From NCBI RefSeq assembly GCF_016744175.1, contig NZ_JADGEV010000022.1:1-62762 (forward strand): a stretch of 62,762 bases of DNA, written 5' to 3'. This document shows positions 46,137 to 55,504 of this stretch, in pieces (within the stretch, counting starts at the first letter, position 1; each line of letters opens with the position of its first letter). Source of the DNA: Neptunomonas sp. GTDB lineage: Bacteria; Pseudomonadota; Gammaproteobacteria; Pseudomonadales; Balneatricaceae. The notes beneath the pieces were generated by a model. That model did no database searches. It saw only the letters and a program-made list of their open reading frames with translations, and had not been told where the DNA came from. Made by a program: the position numbers and the translations under genes.

Positions 46137-46718
46137 TCAAAATTTAACCAGGCCAGTGAAGCCCATAAAAGCGAGAGACATAAGGCCAGCAGTAACCATG
46201 CCTATTGCAGCACCACGAAAGGGTGTTGGAACATCAGCAACAGCGACACGTTCTCGGATGGCCGAAAAGAGTATCAGTGCCAACGAGAATCCGACAGCGC
46301 CACCAAAACCATAGAAAATTGACTCCATAAAGCCGTTCTGTTTTTTGATATTTAACAGAGCAACACCGAGTACCGCGCAATTTGTAGTGATAAGGGGAAG
46401 AAATATCCCTAAGACTTTATGCAGTAAGGGGCTCGTTTTCTTAACGACCATTTCAGTGAACTGTACAACAACAGCAATCACTAAGATAAATGAGATAGTC
46501 CTTAAGTAGCCCAGCTCAAAGGGTAAGAGCAGGTAGGTGTAAACCAAATAGCTACATACTGAAGATAAAGTCAGTACAAAAGTAGTCGCTAGTGACATGC
46601 CCATAGCTGTTTCGAGTTTGTTGGAAACGCCCATAAACGGACAAAGACCAAGAAACTGAACCAGTACAAAGTTATTCACCAGCACGGTGCTAATTAAAAT
46701 GAGAAGAAAATCTGTCAT
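46137..46718 (-). CDS. rnfA: Ion-translocating oxidoreductase complex subunit RnfA
   Basis: 193 residues, nearly the same length and sequence pattern as E. coli Rsx[11 protein letters not shown] at the start, [69 protein letters not shown]. Six membrane helices; the conserved cysteines in FLGLCPF and TTNCAV help hold an Fe-S centre shared with RnfE. The reading frame continues upstream to 46781, but the family start is clearly 46718. First gene of the rnf set. Confidence 0.95.
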   Translation of the reverse strand: MTDFLLILISTVLVNNFVLVQFLGLCPFMGVSNKLETAMGMSLATTFVLTLSSVCSYLVYTYLLLPFELGYLRTISFILVIAVVVQFTEMVVKKTSPLLHKVLGIFLPLITTNCAVLGVALLNIKKQNGFMESIFYGFGGAVGFSLALILFSAIRERVAVADVPTPFRGAAIGMVTAGLMSLAFMGFTGLVKF

Positions 46719-46794
46719 AATCACTGTATCAAAATGCGAAAATCCATCTAGGTTTCCCTGATAGATCTTCGAAATTAACAAAAGCTGAAGTGTA

Positions 46795-46826
46795 CCTTAA
46801 ACTGCGATGTTAGGCACAGTTTAAGG
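46795..46826. repeat. Perfect 10-base inverted repeat between cysN and rnfA
   Basis: CCTTAAACTG and CAGTTTAAGG are separated by 12 bases. It lies between the end of cysN and the start of rnfA, which are on the same strand. No T-run follows, so it is either a weak terminator helped by other factors or an operator for the rnf genes. Confidence 0.5.
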
Positions 46827-46880
46827 CTTGATTTAACTCAATGAGAGGGGCGTCTTAGCGACCGTTCTCGTTGGTTCGCA

Positions 46881-48557
46881 TTATATTAGCTTCAGTTCCT
46901 GCAATTGCTGCATTACCACAGAGATCTGTTCGCTATCTTGCGGCAATTTATCCGTTTGAATAGTAAGGTCAGCAGTTTCAAGGTCGGTATCGGTAAGTAC
47001 CAACAAACCATTCTGTTTTAACAGCCCGGCAACAGCGCTTGAGTTTTGTAGTAAGGCGGCGGGTAACGCATTTTTTGTGAGCGTTGCTACGTTACGCCCT
47101 GCTTTAAACAGTGCTTGTTCTAGAGAAAAGATTAGTGTCTGAGCAGAGTCAGCAGCACCTTCCACTTTAACGATGGCAGGTTGTTGGCCAAAGCGGCGTG
47201 CTTTTTGTTCTGCGCTCACTTGCGGTGAGTGGGACAGCGTTTGACTGGTATCTGTTTCGGTATCTATGATCATACCGGCAGCAACCGTCGCATTGCTTAA
47301 GCGATCAACAACAATAAACGAACCTGTGCCACGAAATGCCGTGTAATTATCCGCAAGAATAGGGCGTTCTAGTGTGATTTCGCACTGGCCAATCTCATTG
47401 AGTTCAAGTGTGGTCGAATCTGATTTTTCAAGCGTATTGACATCAATTTGATGGCGAATGGCGGTAACAGATCCGGCAGTACGGCTTGTTAACAGTTTAA
47501 TGTCGTATGTTTTACCTTGTGTTAGTGGTTGTTCATCCATCCAAACCAGCGTTGCATCAAAGCGGTTGGTTGCCTTGGGGATGTTGTTACTATGAACGAT
47601 GATGTCGCCACGAGAAATATCAATCTCATCTTCCAATGTCAGTGTGATGGACATTGGAGGAAATGCCTCTTGAAGCTCGCCATCAAAAGTGACAATAGAT
47701 TTAACGCGTGAAGACTTACCAGAAGGTAACACCGTAACCGCATCGCCGGGTCTGACGATTCCAGATGTTAGCGTACCGCAATATCCTCGAAAGTCGAGAT
47801 TAGGGCGGTTGACGTACTGCACTGGGAAGCGTAGTTCGTCGAAATTTTTGTCGCGTGCAATTTTAACGGTATTCAGCGTCTCCATTAAAGGAAGGCCTGT
47901 GTACCAAGGCATATGCTCAGAAGGGTTTACAACATTGTCACCCTTCAGTGCAGACAATGGTACGAACTGAATGTCAGGCAGGTTTAAGTCTGCTGTAAAT
48001 GTTAAGTAATCAGTTTTGATCTGTTCATAACGCTCTTCGCTGAAGTCTACCAAGTCCATTTTATTGATGGCGACAATCGTGTGCTTAAGTCCTAATAACG
48101 ACACAATAAAGCTATGTCGTTTAGTTTGTACTTGCACGCCATGGCGAGCGTCAATCAGGATGATCGCAAGATCACACGTTGATGCACCTGTTGCCATGTT
48201 TCGTGTGTACTGCTCATGCCCCGGGGTATCAGCAATAATAAATTTACGCTCAGCAGTAGAGAAGTAGCGGTAAGCTACATCAATGGTAATACCTTGTTCG
48301 CGTTCTGCTTGTAAGCCATCAACTAGCAATGCAAGGTCGAGTTCTTCACCCGCGTTACCTACGCGTGCGTTTTCACTTTGAATAGCGGCAAGCTGATCTT
48401 CATATATCATTTTCGAATCGTGCAGTAAGCGTCCGATCAGGGTGGACTTTCCGTCATCAACGCTGCCACACGTCAAAAAACGTAGTAGCTCTTTGTTTTC
48501 ATGCTGATGAAGGTACGCTTCAATGTCGGTCGAAATCAGTTCAGATTGGTGGCTCAT
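46881..48557 (-). CDS. cysN: Sulfate adenylyltransferase large subunit CysN with a degenerate APS-kinase-like tail
   Basis: 558 residues, about 80 more than E. coli CysN. GTPase domain with [15 protein letters not shown] (31-45), DTPGHEQYT and NKMDLVD, then EF-Tu-like beta domains. The tail from about 449 resembles the start of a fused APS kinase ([14 protein letters not shown] corresponding to the A-R-Y-G-x-K-x-A-T-V-W-L-T-G segment), but the P-loop GLSGSGKST is replaced by GAADSAQT (467-474) and the catalytic part is short. CysN drives sulfate activation to APS by GTP hydrolysis with CysD. The gene follows cysD by 48 bases. Confidence 0.95.
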   Translation of the reverse strand: MSHQSELISTDIEAYLHQHENKELLRFLTCGSVDDGKSTLIGRLLHDSKMIYEDQLAAIQSENARVGNAGEELDLALLVDGLQAEREQGITIDVAYRYFSTAERKFIIADTPGHEQYTRNMATGASTCDLAIILIDARHGVQVQTKRHSFIVSLLGLKHTIVAINKMDLVDFSEERYEQIKTDYLTFTADLNLPDIQFVPLSALKGDNVVNPSEHMPWYTGLPLMETLNTVKIARDKNFDELRFPVQYVNRPNLDFRGYCGTLTSGIVRPGDAVTVLPSGKSSRVKSIVTFDGELQEAFPPMSITLTLEDEIDISRGDIIVHSNNIPKATNRFDATLVWMDEQPLTQGKTYDIKLLTSRTAGSVTAIRHQIDVNTLEKSDSTTLELNEIGQCEITLERPILADNYTAFRGTGSFIVVDRLSNATVAAGMIIDTETDTSQTLSHSPQVSAEQKARRFGQQPAIVKVEGAADSAQTLIFSLEQALFKAGRNVATLTKNALPAALLQNSSAVAGLLKQNGLLVLTDTDLETADLTIQTDKLPQDSEQISVVMQQLQELKLI

Positions 48558-48605
48558 GGTATTAGTCTCTCAATTCAGTATCAGAAAATGGTTAGAAAAT
48601 AGATG

Positions 48606-49523
48606 TTAGAAGTAACCTTCCATTTTCTTTTTCTCCATTGAGCCAGAAGAATCGTGATCGATGGCTCGACCCTGGCGCTCAGATGTTGTGGTTAGCAACA
48701 TTTCCTGAATAATTTCCTGTAAAGAGCTTGCTTCCGATTCCACCGCTCCCGTTAACGGGTAGCAGCCTAATGTTCTAAAGCGAACTTTACGCATGACAGG
48801 GTGCTCGCCTTCTTCCAGTGGTAAACGCTCATCGTCAACCATGATCATCATGCCATTACGCTCAACAACTGGGCGCTCTTGTGCTAGGTATAGAGGTACA
48901 ATTGGGATGCTTTCTAAATAGATGTACTGCCAGATATCTAACTCAGTCCAGTTGGATAATGGAAATACACGAATACTCTCGCCTTGATCAACACGGGTAT
49001 TAAAAATATTCCATAGCTCCGGGCGTTGATTTTTTGGATCCCAACGGTGAAATTTGTCACGGAACGAAAATACGCGCTCTTTTGCACGTGATTTTTCTTC
49101 GTCACGACGTGCTCCACCAAAAGCAGCATCAAATTTATATTTGTTTAAGGCTTGTTTAAGCCCCTGAGTTTTCATTACATCAGTATGCTTGGAAGAGCCG
49201 TGTGTAAATGGCCCAACACCCATGTCTACGCCTTCTTTGTTGACATGTACAATCAAGTCCATGCCGGCTTCTTCTGCCATTTTGTCACGAAAAGAGATCA
49301 TCTCCTTGAACTTCCATGTGGTGTCTACATGCATCAAGGGGAAAGGCGGTTTGCCCGGGTAGAAAGCTTTACGAGCCAGGTGAAGCATCACGGCGGAGTC
49401 CTTCCCAATGGAATAAAGCATTACTGGGTTATCAAACTCAGCAGCCACTTCGCGAATTATCTGGATGCTTTCAGCTTCCAGCTGTTTTAAATGGGTAAGA
49501 CGGCGCTCTGGTATAGATGTCAT
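48606..49523 (-). CDS. cysD: Sulfate adenylyltransferase small subunit CysD
   Basis: 305 residues. ATP-pyrophosphatase fold with the P-loop-like [17 protein letters not shown] (about 39-55), [29 protein letters not shown], and the C-terminal [16 protein letters not shown]. It joins sulfate and ATP to APS with CysN. First gene of cysDN, transcribed divergently from the TSUP-cysI-DUF934-cysH set, so shared control (CysB in related species) is likely but no CysB site can be named with confidence. Confidence 0.96.
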   Translation of the reverse strand: MTSIPERRLTHLKQLEAESIQIIREVAAEFDNPVMLYSIGKDSAVMLHLARKAFYPGKPPFPLMHVDTTWKFKEMISFRDKMAEEAGMDLIVHVNKEGVDMGVGPFTHGSSKHTDVMKTQGLKQALNKYKFDAAFGGARRDEEKSRAKERVFSFRDKFHRWDPKNQRPELWNIFNTRVDQGESIRVFPLSNWTELDIWQYIYLESIPIVPLYLAQERPVVERNGMMIMVDDERLPLEEGEHPVMRKVRFRTLGCYPLTGAVESEASSLQEIIQEMLLTTTSERQGRAIDHDSSGSMEKKKMEGYF

Positions 49524-49789
49524 CTGTGTATGCCTACTCGATTTATAGCTTGGTTAAGCAGACAGGCAGCTTGTGCTTGCCCATCTGTCATATGTTGCGG
49601 TGCATTATTACAGAGAGCTTTTGTTATTAAAAGTAATAAATAGAAATTCTGTTATTACTTTTAAGAATAAGCCGCATTTTCTCTATATTTCAAAAAAGAA
49701 TAAGAAAGTGATAAATTATTATTTTCTGTTATATAAAAAAATGAGTATGATGGCGTTCTGATTCGTTTAGGGTGATGGGTACTAATTGT
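49524..49789. promoter_or_regulatory. Divergent regulatory region between cysD and the TSUP gene
   Basis: 266 bases, strongly AT-rich over 49600-49740. Both flanking gene sets belong to sulfur assimilation, so CysB-type control is expected by analogy with enterics. CysB sites are too loose to identify by eye. A short open frame at 49573-49761 is AT-rich and not convincing as a gene. Confidence 0.5.
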
Positions 49790-50575
49790 ATGGAATTTGC
49801 TTACAGCTTCGCTGGGCTAGTTGTAGGGTTTATTGTAGGGCTGACCGGCATTGGTGGCGGTGCATTAATGACGCCGATTTTGATTGTGGTTTTTGGTATC
49901 CCCCCAATTGTAGCTGTGAGTACTGATCTGCTTTACGCCTCAGTTACCAAGTTCGGTGGAGTTTTTGCGTATGCACGTAAAAAATTGATTGAATGGCGAA
50001 TCGTTATTTTATTGTTGTCTGGTAGTATCCCCGGCAGCTTGTTGACGTTGGAATACCTCAAAGGTCTCGCTGCTTTAGATGATATTGAACATCTAATGAA
50101 TCTGACGTTAGGTATTTCATTGATATTGACCTCGGTAGCTGTATTTGGTCGTAATAAAATTCGTGAGTTCGCCCTTAAAGTAGAAGGACGAGCTTGGGTG
50201 GCGAAAGCAAAAAAAGTTCGCCCTGCAGTTACCTTGTTAACCGGTATTGTACTGGGCGGCTTAGTCACGCTGTCCTCTGTTGGTGCGGGTGCGCTAGGTA
50301 CAGCAATGCTAATTACGCTATATCCGCGTATGAGTATGCCATCGATCGTTGGTACTGATCTTGTGCATGCCGTGGTGCTAACCGGGATTGCTGGAGCCGG
50401 GCATTATGGGATGGGCAGTGTTGATTTGTCTTTACTGGCTTATTTACTGTTGGGGTCACTACCTGGTGTGTTTATAGGTAGTCATATAGGTGCAAAACTG
50501 TCACCTAAAGTGATGCAGCCGATAATGGGTTCAATACTACTGGTTATCGGTGTGCGTTTTGTATTAGCTGGCTGA
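49790..50575 (+). CDS. TSUP (TauE/SafE) family sulfur-compound transporter
   Basis: About 261 residues with eight or so membrane helices in two halves, starting MEFAYSFAGLVVGFIVGLTGIGGGALMTP; the GxxxGxxGxGGGxLxTP motif marks the TSUP family. Members move sulfite, sulfate, taurine-derived sulfonate or other C2 anions. In-frame starts upstream at 49772 (GTG) and 49775 (ATG) are possible; 49790 matches how relatives begin. It lies 76 bases before cysI and divergent from cysDN, so it most likely handles sulfate or sulfite. The direction of transport is not certain. Confidence 0.84.
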   Translation: MEFAYSFAGLVVGFIVGLTGIGGGALMTPILIVVFGIPPIVAVSTDLLYASVTKFGGVFAYARKKLIEWRIVILLLSGSIPGSLLTLEYLKGLAALDDIEHLMNLTLGISLILTSVAVFGRNKIREFALKVEGRAWVAKAKKVRPAVTLLTGIVLGGLVTLSSVGAGALGTAMLITLYPRMSMPSIVGTDLVHAVVLTGIAGAGHYGMGSVDLSLLAYLLLGSLPGVFIGSHIGAKLSPKVMQPIMGSILLVIGVRFVLAG

Positions 50576-50651
50576 AATAATAATTATTAACGAACAATTT
50601 TAATTTTTCTAGAATCGTAAAAGAGCAGTTGAGCTGCTAAACGGGTGAAAC

Positions 50652-52310
50652 ATGTATCAGTATAATGAAGTCGACCAAACCCTGGTTGACGAGCGCGTCG
50701 AACAATACCGTGATCAGACACGTCGCTACTTGGCAGGAGATCTGCCAGAGGATGAATTTCTTGTATTGCGATTGATGAATGGTCTTTATATTCAACGGTT
50801 TGCACCGATGCTGCGTGTGGCGATTCCTTATGGTTTGATGTCATCGGAACAGTTGCGCAAATTAGCTCATATTGCTCGTACATATGATAAAGGCTATGGG
50901 CATTTTACAACCCGTACAAACCTTCAGTTTAACTGGCCGAAGCTTGAAGAAGTACCTGATATTTTGGCTGAATTGGCTCAAGTGCAAATGCACGCTATTC
51001 AGACGTCGGGTAACTGTATTCGTAACACCACAACGGATCCATATTCCGGTGTCTATGCGAATGAATTAGAAGATCCGCGTGCGTACTGTGAAATCATCCG
51101 TCAATGGTCAACACTGCATCCTGAGTTTGCTTACTTACCTCGTAAATTCAAAATCGCAGTAACCGGTAGTACTGAAGACCGTGCCGCATCTCAGGTGCAT
51201 GATATTGGTTTGCATTTAGTGCAGAACGATGCCGGCGAGATTGGTTTTGAAGTACTTGTTGGCGGTGGTTTAGGTCGTACACCTGTTATTGGTAAGGTGG
51301 TTCGTGACTTCTTGCCTAAAGAGCATTTGTTGTCGTATTTAGATGCGATCTTACGTGTTTATAACCTTAACGGCCGTCGAGACAATAAATACAAAGCGCG
51401 TATCAAAATTTTAGTTAACGCTTTGGGTGTGGAAGAGTTCAGCCGTTTGGTTGAAGAGGAGTGGGAATACTCTCGCGACGGTGAGCTAACGTTAACCACT
51501 GCTGAAATTGAACGTGCTAAAGGTTTCTTTACACCGTTTGATTATGATGTGAATGCAGCCGCAGATACGTCGTTTGATCAAAAACTTGCTGAAGATCGTG
51601 CCTTTAAAACCTGGTATGAGCGTAATACAGTCGACCATCGTGTTGAAGGGTATCGTATTGCGATTGTATCTTTAAAGCCGCATCTAAAACCGGCTGGCGA
51701 TATCACGGATGCACAAATGGATCTTGTGGCTGATCTGGCTGAAAAATACAGCTTTGGTGAAATTCGCTCCACTCATGATCAGAACTTGGTACTGGCTGAT
51801 GTGAAAAAATCGGACTTATATAGTGTATGGCAAGGACTGGAAGCTAGCGGTCTTGCTCGCCCAAATATAGGTACACTGGCTGATATGATTGTTTGTCCAG
51901 GTTTTGATTTTTGTGCCTTAGCAAATGCAAAAACACTGAACATTGCGGATCAAATTAATGAGCGCTTTGACGATCTAGATCATCTATACGATTTGGGTGA
52001 TATTCAGTTGAATATGTCGGGTTGTATTAATGCTTGCGGCCATCATCATGTTGCAGATATCGGTATTTTAGGTGTCGATAAGAAAGGTGAAGATTGGTAT
52101 CAAATAACCTTGGGTGGCTCTTCTCGTGAAGATGCTGCGTTAGGCAAAGTATTAGGCAAGTCTGTTGCTGCTGATGATGTTGCTAATACACTCGAGAAAA
52201 TTTTAGAAGTGTTTGTCGATCTTCGTCAGGAAGAAGAATTGTTCCGCGATACATTCAAACGTATCGGTATTGACCCGTTTAAGGAGAATGTTTATGCCCT
52301 TGCTCATTAA
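50652..52310 (+). CDS. cysI: Sulfite reductase hemoprotein (single-gene, Pseudomonas-type CysI)
   Basis: 552 residues of the sulfite/nitrite reductase family: two ferredoxin-like parts and the siroheme/[4Fe-4S] cysteines Cys415, Cys421, Cys458 and Cys462 (CPGFDFC and CINACG). NFTTRTNLQFNW-type and TTTDPYSG segments fit assimilatory sulfite reductase. It makes sulfide from sulfite in six electrons. No cysJ flavoprotein is nearby, as in Pseudomonas where a CysI of this type is followed by a DUF934 protein. The DUF934 gene overlaps its end by 17 bases. Confidence 0.94.
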   Translation: MYQYNEVDQTLVDERVEQYRDQTRRYLAGDLPEDEFLVLRLMNGLYIQRFAPMLRVAIPYGLMSSEQLRKLAHIARTYDKGYGHFTTRTNLQFNWPKLEEVPDILAELAQVQMHAIQTSGNCIRNTTTDPYSGVYANELEDPRAYCEIIRQWSTLHPEFAYLPRKFKIAVTGSTEDRAASQVHDIGLHLVQNDAGEIGFEVLVGGGLGRTPVIGKVVRDFLPKEHLLSYLDAILRVYNLNGRRDNKYKARIKILVNALGVEEFSRLVEEEWEYSRDGELTLTTAEIERAKGFFTPFDYDVNAAADTSFDQKLAEDRAFKTWYERNTVDHRVEGYRIAIVSLKPHLKPAGDITDAQMDLVADLAEKYSFGEIRSTHDQNLVLADVKKSDLYSVWQGLEASGLARPNIGTLADMIVCPGFDFCALANAKTLNIADQINERFDDLDHLYDLGDIQLNMSGCINACGHHHVADIGILGVDKKGEDWYQITLGGSSREDAALGKVLGKSVAADDVANTLEKILEVFVDLRQEEELFRDTFKRIGIDPFKENVYALAH

Positions 52311-52779
52311 TAAAAAAATCATTGCTAACGATAGCTGGCAATCGATTGATGCTGAAAACTTAGAGCAGGCGCTTCCTAGTGGCGATATCATCGTGCCGTT
52401 ATCGTTTTACCTTGAGAACCGTGATGATCTTCAGAGCCGCGACGGCCAGTTAGGTATACAAGTAAATGGAGATGATGATCTTCAGGCTTTGTATGCTGAG
52501 CAGGATAACATTGCTTTGGTTGCTGTTGAGTTTCCAATCTTTCGTGATGGGCGTGGTTTTAGTATTGCTAAGCATCTCGTGAGAACGGGCTTTAACGGTG
52601 AAATTCGAGCGATAGGCGATGTCGCAAGAGATCGTTTAGCATTGATGCAAAGTTCAGGTTTTAATGCATTTTTAATCCCTGAAGACCGTTATTCTGAAGA
52701 AGATTTAAGTGCGTTTACTGAAGTGAGCGTGAATTATCAGGGAACGGCAGCTGACCCCCGGCCTATTTTTCGCCGCTAA
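52294..52779 (+). CDS. DUF934 protein, cysI-linked
   Basis: About 161 residues. Matches DUF934: VPLSFYLENRDDL near 45-57, IALVAVEFPIFRDGRGFSIAKHLVR (about 83-107) and a C-terminal SVNYQGTADPRP-like stretch. Start 52294 has AAGGAG seven bases before it and overlaps cysI by 17 bases; longer upstream starts are not needed. Across many Proteobacteria this protein follows a CysI that lacks CysJ, so it may help deliver electrons or assemble the reductase. That role is inference; it has no obvious cofactor motif. Confidence 0.85.
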   Translation: MPLLINKKIIANDSWQSIDAENLEQALPSGDIIVPLSFYLENRDDLQSRDGQLGIQVNGDDDLQALYAEQDNIALVAVEFPIFRDGRGFSIAKHLVRTGFNGEIRAIGDVARDRLALMQSSGFNAFLIPEDRYSEEDLSAFTEVSVNYQGTAADPRPIFRR

Positions 52780-52791
52780 TTCTATTGTTGG

Positions 52792-52815
52792 AGCTAAAAT
52801 CTGCGGGTTTTAGCT
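52792..52815 (+). repeat. Inverted repeat upstream of cysH
   Basis: AGCTAAAA and TTTTAGCT form a perfect 8-base stem with an eight-base loop between the DUF934 gene and the cysH ribosome site (AAAGGAGAG). It could weaken read-through or protect the mRNA end. There is no T-run after it. Confidence 0.4.
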
Positions 52816-52836
52816 TTCAAAGGAGAGAGAAAAAAG

Positions 52837-53460
52837 ATGAGTATTGATTTGGTTGCAGCTAATAAGGCGCTAGAAGGTAAGTCACCACAGGAGATAATTG
52901 CATGGGCTATTGCTCAGTCTGAAAACCCTCTAGTGACGACTAATTTTCGTCCTTACGAATCTGTCATTTTACATATGGCAGTGCAAGCTAAGCCGGACAT
53001 TAAAGTCTTATGGGTTGATTCAGGTTATAACACGTCTGCTACTTATCGATTTGCAGAAAAAATGATTCAGGACTTCAACCTCAACGTAGAAACTTATATT
53101 CCTCAACAGACATCTGCTCGTCGAAATGTGTTGATGAAAGGTATTCCTGATATTGATGATCCTTTGCATGACGAGTTTACACGTCAGGTTAAATTAGAGC
53201 CGTTTCAACGTGCATTGGCTCAAATGAGTCCTGATCTATGGTTGAACGCTATTCGTAAAGATCAAACTGAGTTTCGCCAGTCCTTGGAAATTGTATCTGC
53301 AAGTAAAGATGGCATTATAAAGGTGGCGCCGTTGTTTAACTGGAGTGAAGTTGATCTTGACGCTTATCTAGTTGAGCATGGTTTGCCAAATGAACATGAC
53401 TATTTTGATCCAACAAAAGCGTTAGAAACTCGTGAGTGTGGGCTGCATACGCAGCTATAG
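52837..53460 (+). CDS. cysH: Phosphoadenylyl-sulfate (PAPS) reductase
   Basis: 207 residues. It keeps the family nucleotide-binding pattern (VLWVDSGYNTSATYRF, TSARRNVLMKG, NAIRKDQTEFR) and the catalytic tail RECGLHTQ with Cys201. The two CC pairs that bind a [4Fe-4S] cluster in APS reductases are absent, so the enzyme should use PAPS with thioredoxin or glutaredoxin as donor. That implies a separate APS kinase (cysC) elsewhere. It follows the DUF934 gene by 57 bases. Confidence 0.9.
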   Translation: MSIDLVAANKALEGKSPQEIIAWAIAQSENPLVTTNFRPYESVILHMAVQAKPDIKVLWVDSGYNTSATYRFAEKMIQDFNLNVETYIPQQTSARRNVLMKGIPDIDDPLHDEFTRQVKLEPFQRALAQMSPDLWLNAIRKDQTEFRQSLEIVSASKDGIIKVAPLFNWSEVDLDAYLVEHGLPNEHDYFDPTKALETRECGLHTQL

Positions 53461-53552
53461 ATTGCTTCAAATCAATCAATGGGCCTTATCTAATCAGTGG
53501 TTTTTGACCAGTTTATGTTAATCTGGGCTCACGAACTAACTGAGGGCTCATT

Positions 53553-55001
53553 GTGAATTTTTTACCTCTTTTCTTTAATCTTAAATCACGCCATGTATTG
53601 CTAATAGGTGGCGGTGATATCGCTTTACGCAAAGCTCGTTTACTGAAACGTGCTGGAGTTTATCTCACGGTGGTATCTCATACCGTGGATGATGAACTCA
53701 AAGCATTGTTAGTCAACTCCAACGATCAAATAGTGATTGGTGAGTACCATGCGGCTTTATTAGAAGACAAAACACTGGTGGTAGCGGCTACTGATGATAA
53801 GAGTCTTCACGAGCGTGTGCACTATGATGCAGTAGCATTAAACATCCCTGTGAATGTTGTTGATACTCCTTCTTTATGTACATTTATTTTCCCCGCAATT
53901 GTTGATCGCTCGCCTATTGTTATTGGTATCTCCTCAGGTGGTGAATCACCGGTTCTTGCTAGGTTGTTAAGAGCGCGTTTAGAAACGCTGATCCCTAATG
54001 GCTATAGTCACTTAGGTGCGTTAGTAGGGCGTTTTCGGAGTCAGGTAAAAGCGGCATTTGGTTCGGTTAATGAGCGTCGTCGTTTTTGGGAGCGTGTACT
54101 AGAAGGACAGATTGCCGAAAAAGTGTTTTCAGGTCGTAATGATGAAGCTGAAGCATTATTAAAAGCAGCTATTGAAAAAAGCGAAAATGGTCATCAGGTA
54201 GGCGAAGTTTACTTGGTAGGAGCCGGGCCCGGTGACCCTGAGTTATTAACATTTAAGGCGCTTCGCTTGATGCAGCAAGCGGATATTGTCTTTTATGACA
54301 ACTTGGTATCAGCCGAAGTGTTGGATCTATGCCGACGTGACGCAGACCTTGTCTATGTCGGTAAAAAGCGCGACGATCATGCTGTTCCTCAAGAAGGCAT
54401 TAATGCCCTGTTAGTACAACATGCAGAACAAGGTAAACGTGTTGTTCGATTAAAAGGCGGAGATCCGTTTATTTTTGGTCGAGGCGGCGAAGAGCTCGAA
54501 ACATTGAAGTCGCATGGTATACCCTTTCAAGTAGTCCCAGGAATAACCGCAGCAAGTGCTTGTTCAACCTATGCGGGTATCCCACTGACACATCGAGGTT
54601 ATGCTCAGTCAGTTAAATTTGTAACAGGCCAGCTTAAAAACCGCAAAGATAAGCTGAATTTTGCTGAGCTAGTGTGTCCAAATCAAACAGTTGTGTTTTA
54701 TATGGGCTTACATACTTTGCCCGCCCTTGCCGAAGGCTTAATAGAACACGGGAAGCCAGCGGATACACCTGTTGCTATTGTGTCTAAAGGAACATCACCT
54801 GACCAGAAGGTGCTTACCGGAACGCTAGCTGATATTGCTACTAAGCAAGAGGGCGCTAAGTTGGTTGCACCCGCACTCATTATTGTAGGTGAAGTTGTTG
54901 CGTTGCAAGAGCAGTTAGCGTGGTTTGGTGACAGCGCTGAGCAGGAGGGGCTAACACATGCTTTAGGCATGTTGAAAGAAGGGACGCAGGTGCTCTCTTA
55001 A
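53553..55001 (+). CDS. cysG: Siroheme synthase CysG (trifunctional)
   Basis: 482 residues from a GTG start preceded by GAGGG. N-terminal part: NAD-dependent precorrin-2 dehydrogenase/ferrochelatase with the Rossmann motif LLIGGGDIALRKARLL (about 16-31) and a dimer/linker region ending near 210. C-terminal part: uroporphyrinogen-III methyltransferase (VYLVGAGPGDPELLTFKALR about 219-238, VRLKGGDPFIFGRGGEE, VVPGITAASA). It makes the siroheme needed by CysI, explaining its place in this operon. It is followed by a strong terminator. Confidence 0.95.
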   Translation: MNFLPLFFNLKSRHVLLIGGGDIALRKARLLKRAGVYLTVVSHTVDDELKALLVNSNDQIVIGEYHAALLEDKTLVVAATDDKSLHERVHYDAVALNIPVNVVDTPSLCTFIFPAIVDRSPIVIGISSGGESPVLARLLRARLETLIPNGYSHLGALVGRFRSQVKAAFGSVNERRRFWERVLEGQIAEKVFSGRNDEAEALLKAAIEKSENGHQVGEVYLVGAGPGDPELLTFKALRLMQQADIVFYDNLVSAEVLDLCRRDADLVYVGKKRDDHAVPQEGINALLVQHAEQGKRVVRLKGGDPFIFGRGGEELETLKSHGIPFQVVPGITAASACSTYAGIPLTHRGYAQSVKFVTGQLKNRKDKLNFAELVCPNQTVVFYMGLHTLPALAEGLIEHGKPADTPVAIVSKGTSPDQKVLTGTLADIATKQEGAKLVAPALIIVGEVVALQEQLAWFGDSAEQEGLTHALGMLKEGTQVLS

Positions 55002-55045
55002 ATCTTGATGTAGATAGCTACTTTTGATTCTCCTAAAGACCTAAG

Positions 55046-55070
55046 CCGAATCCATGTGATTCGGTTTTTT
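55046..55070 (+). terminator. Intrinsic terminator after cysG
   Basis: Perfect 7-base stem CCGAATC with GATTCGG, a five-base loop and six T directly after. It ends the cysI-cysG transcript. Confidence 0.9.
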
Positions 55071-55193
55071 ATGTCTACTAAATAGAATGTATAGTGTTTT
55101 TTAGCGGTCCACACATTAGCAGCACACACATGCGTATGGTATTAATGAATGATAACGAATAGCTGTCTTCATTAATTATAAGGAAAAAAACTC

Positions 55194-55436
55194 ATGAGTG
55201 ATAAAGCTGTTATTGCACAAAAAGCACCGTATGCAACTGATGTAGTGGCCGGTGAACGTTATCGTTGGTGCGCTTGTGGCCTGAGCAACAGGCAGCCTTT
55301 ATGTGATGGCTCGCACAAAGGTACTGACTTTAAACCGGTGTCCTTCACCGCCGAAAAAACAGAAACAATTTATTTATGTGGCTGTAAGAAAACAGCGAAT
55401 TCCCCCATGTGTGACGGAGCGCATAAGGCTCTTTAA
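55194..55436 (+). CDS. CDGSH iron-sulfur domain protein with two sites
   Basis: 80 residues with two mitoNEET-type [2Fe-2S] motifs: Cys26, Cys28, Cys37, His41 (CACGLSNRQPLCDGSH) and Cys62, Cys64, Cys73, His77 (CGCKKTANSPMCDGAH). One His ligand per cluster makes such clusters redox-sensitive and transferable. No membrane anchor is present. It stands between cysG and the hydrolase-OsmC gene, with a gap of 68 bases to the latter. Role may be in Fe-S or redox handling; direct partner unknown. Confidence 0.88.
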   Translation: MSDKAVIAQKAPYATDVVAGERYRWCACGLSNRQPLCDGSHKGTDFKPVSFTAEKTETIYLCGCKKTANSPMCDGAHKAL

Positions 55437-55504
55437 ATGAGTTTTATTCGGCATGTTTTTAGGCCGCATTAGCATGATATTTGAAATGATCAGGAGAGGG
55501 TTTT

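Noticed and set aside
49573-49761. Rightward 62-codon frame in the cysD/TSUP gap
   Set aside because: Very AT-rich, Lys/Tyr/Asn/Ile-heavy translation and no good ribosome site. It is the kind of open frame expected in an AT-rich promoter region.
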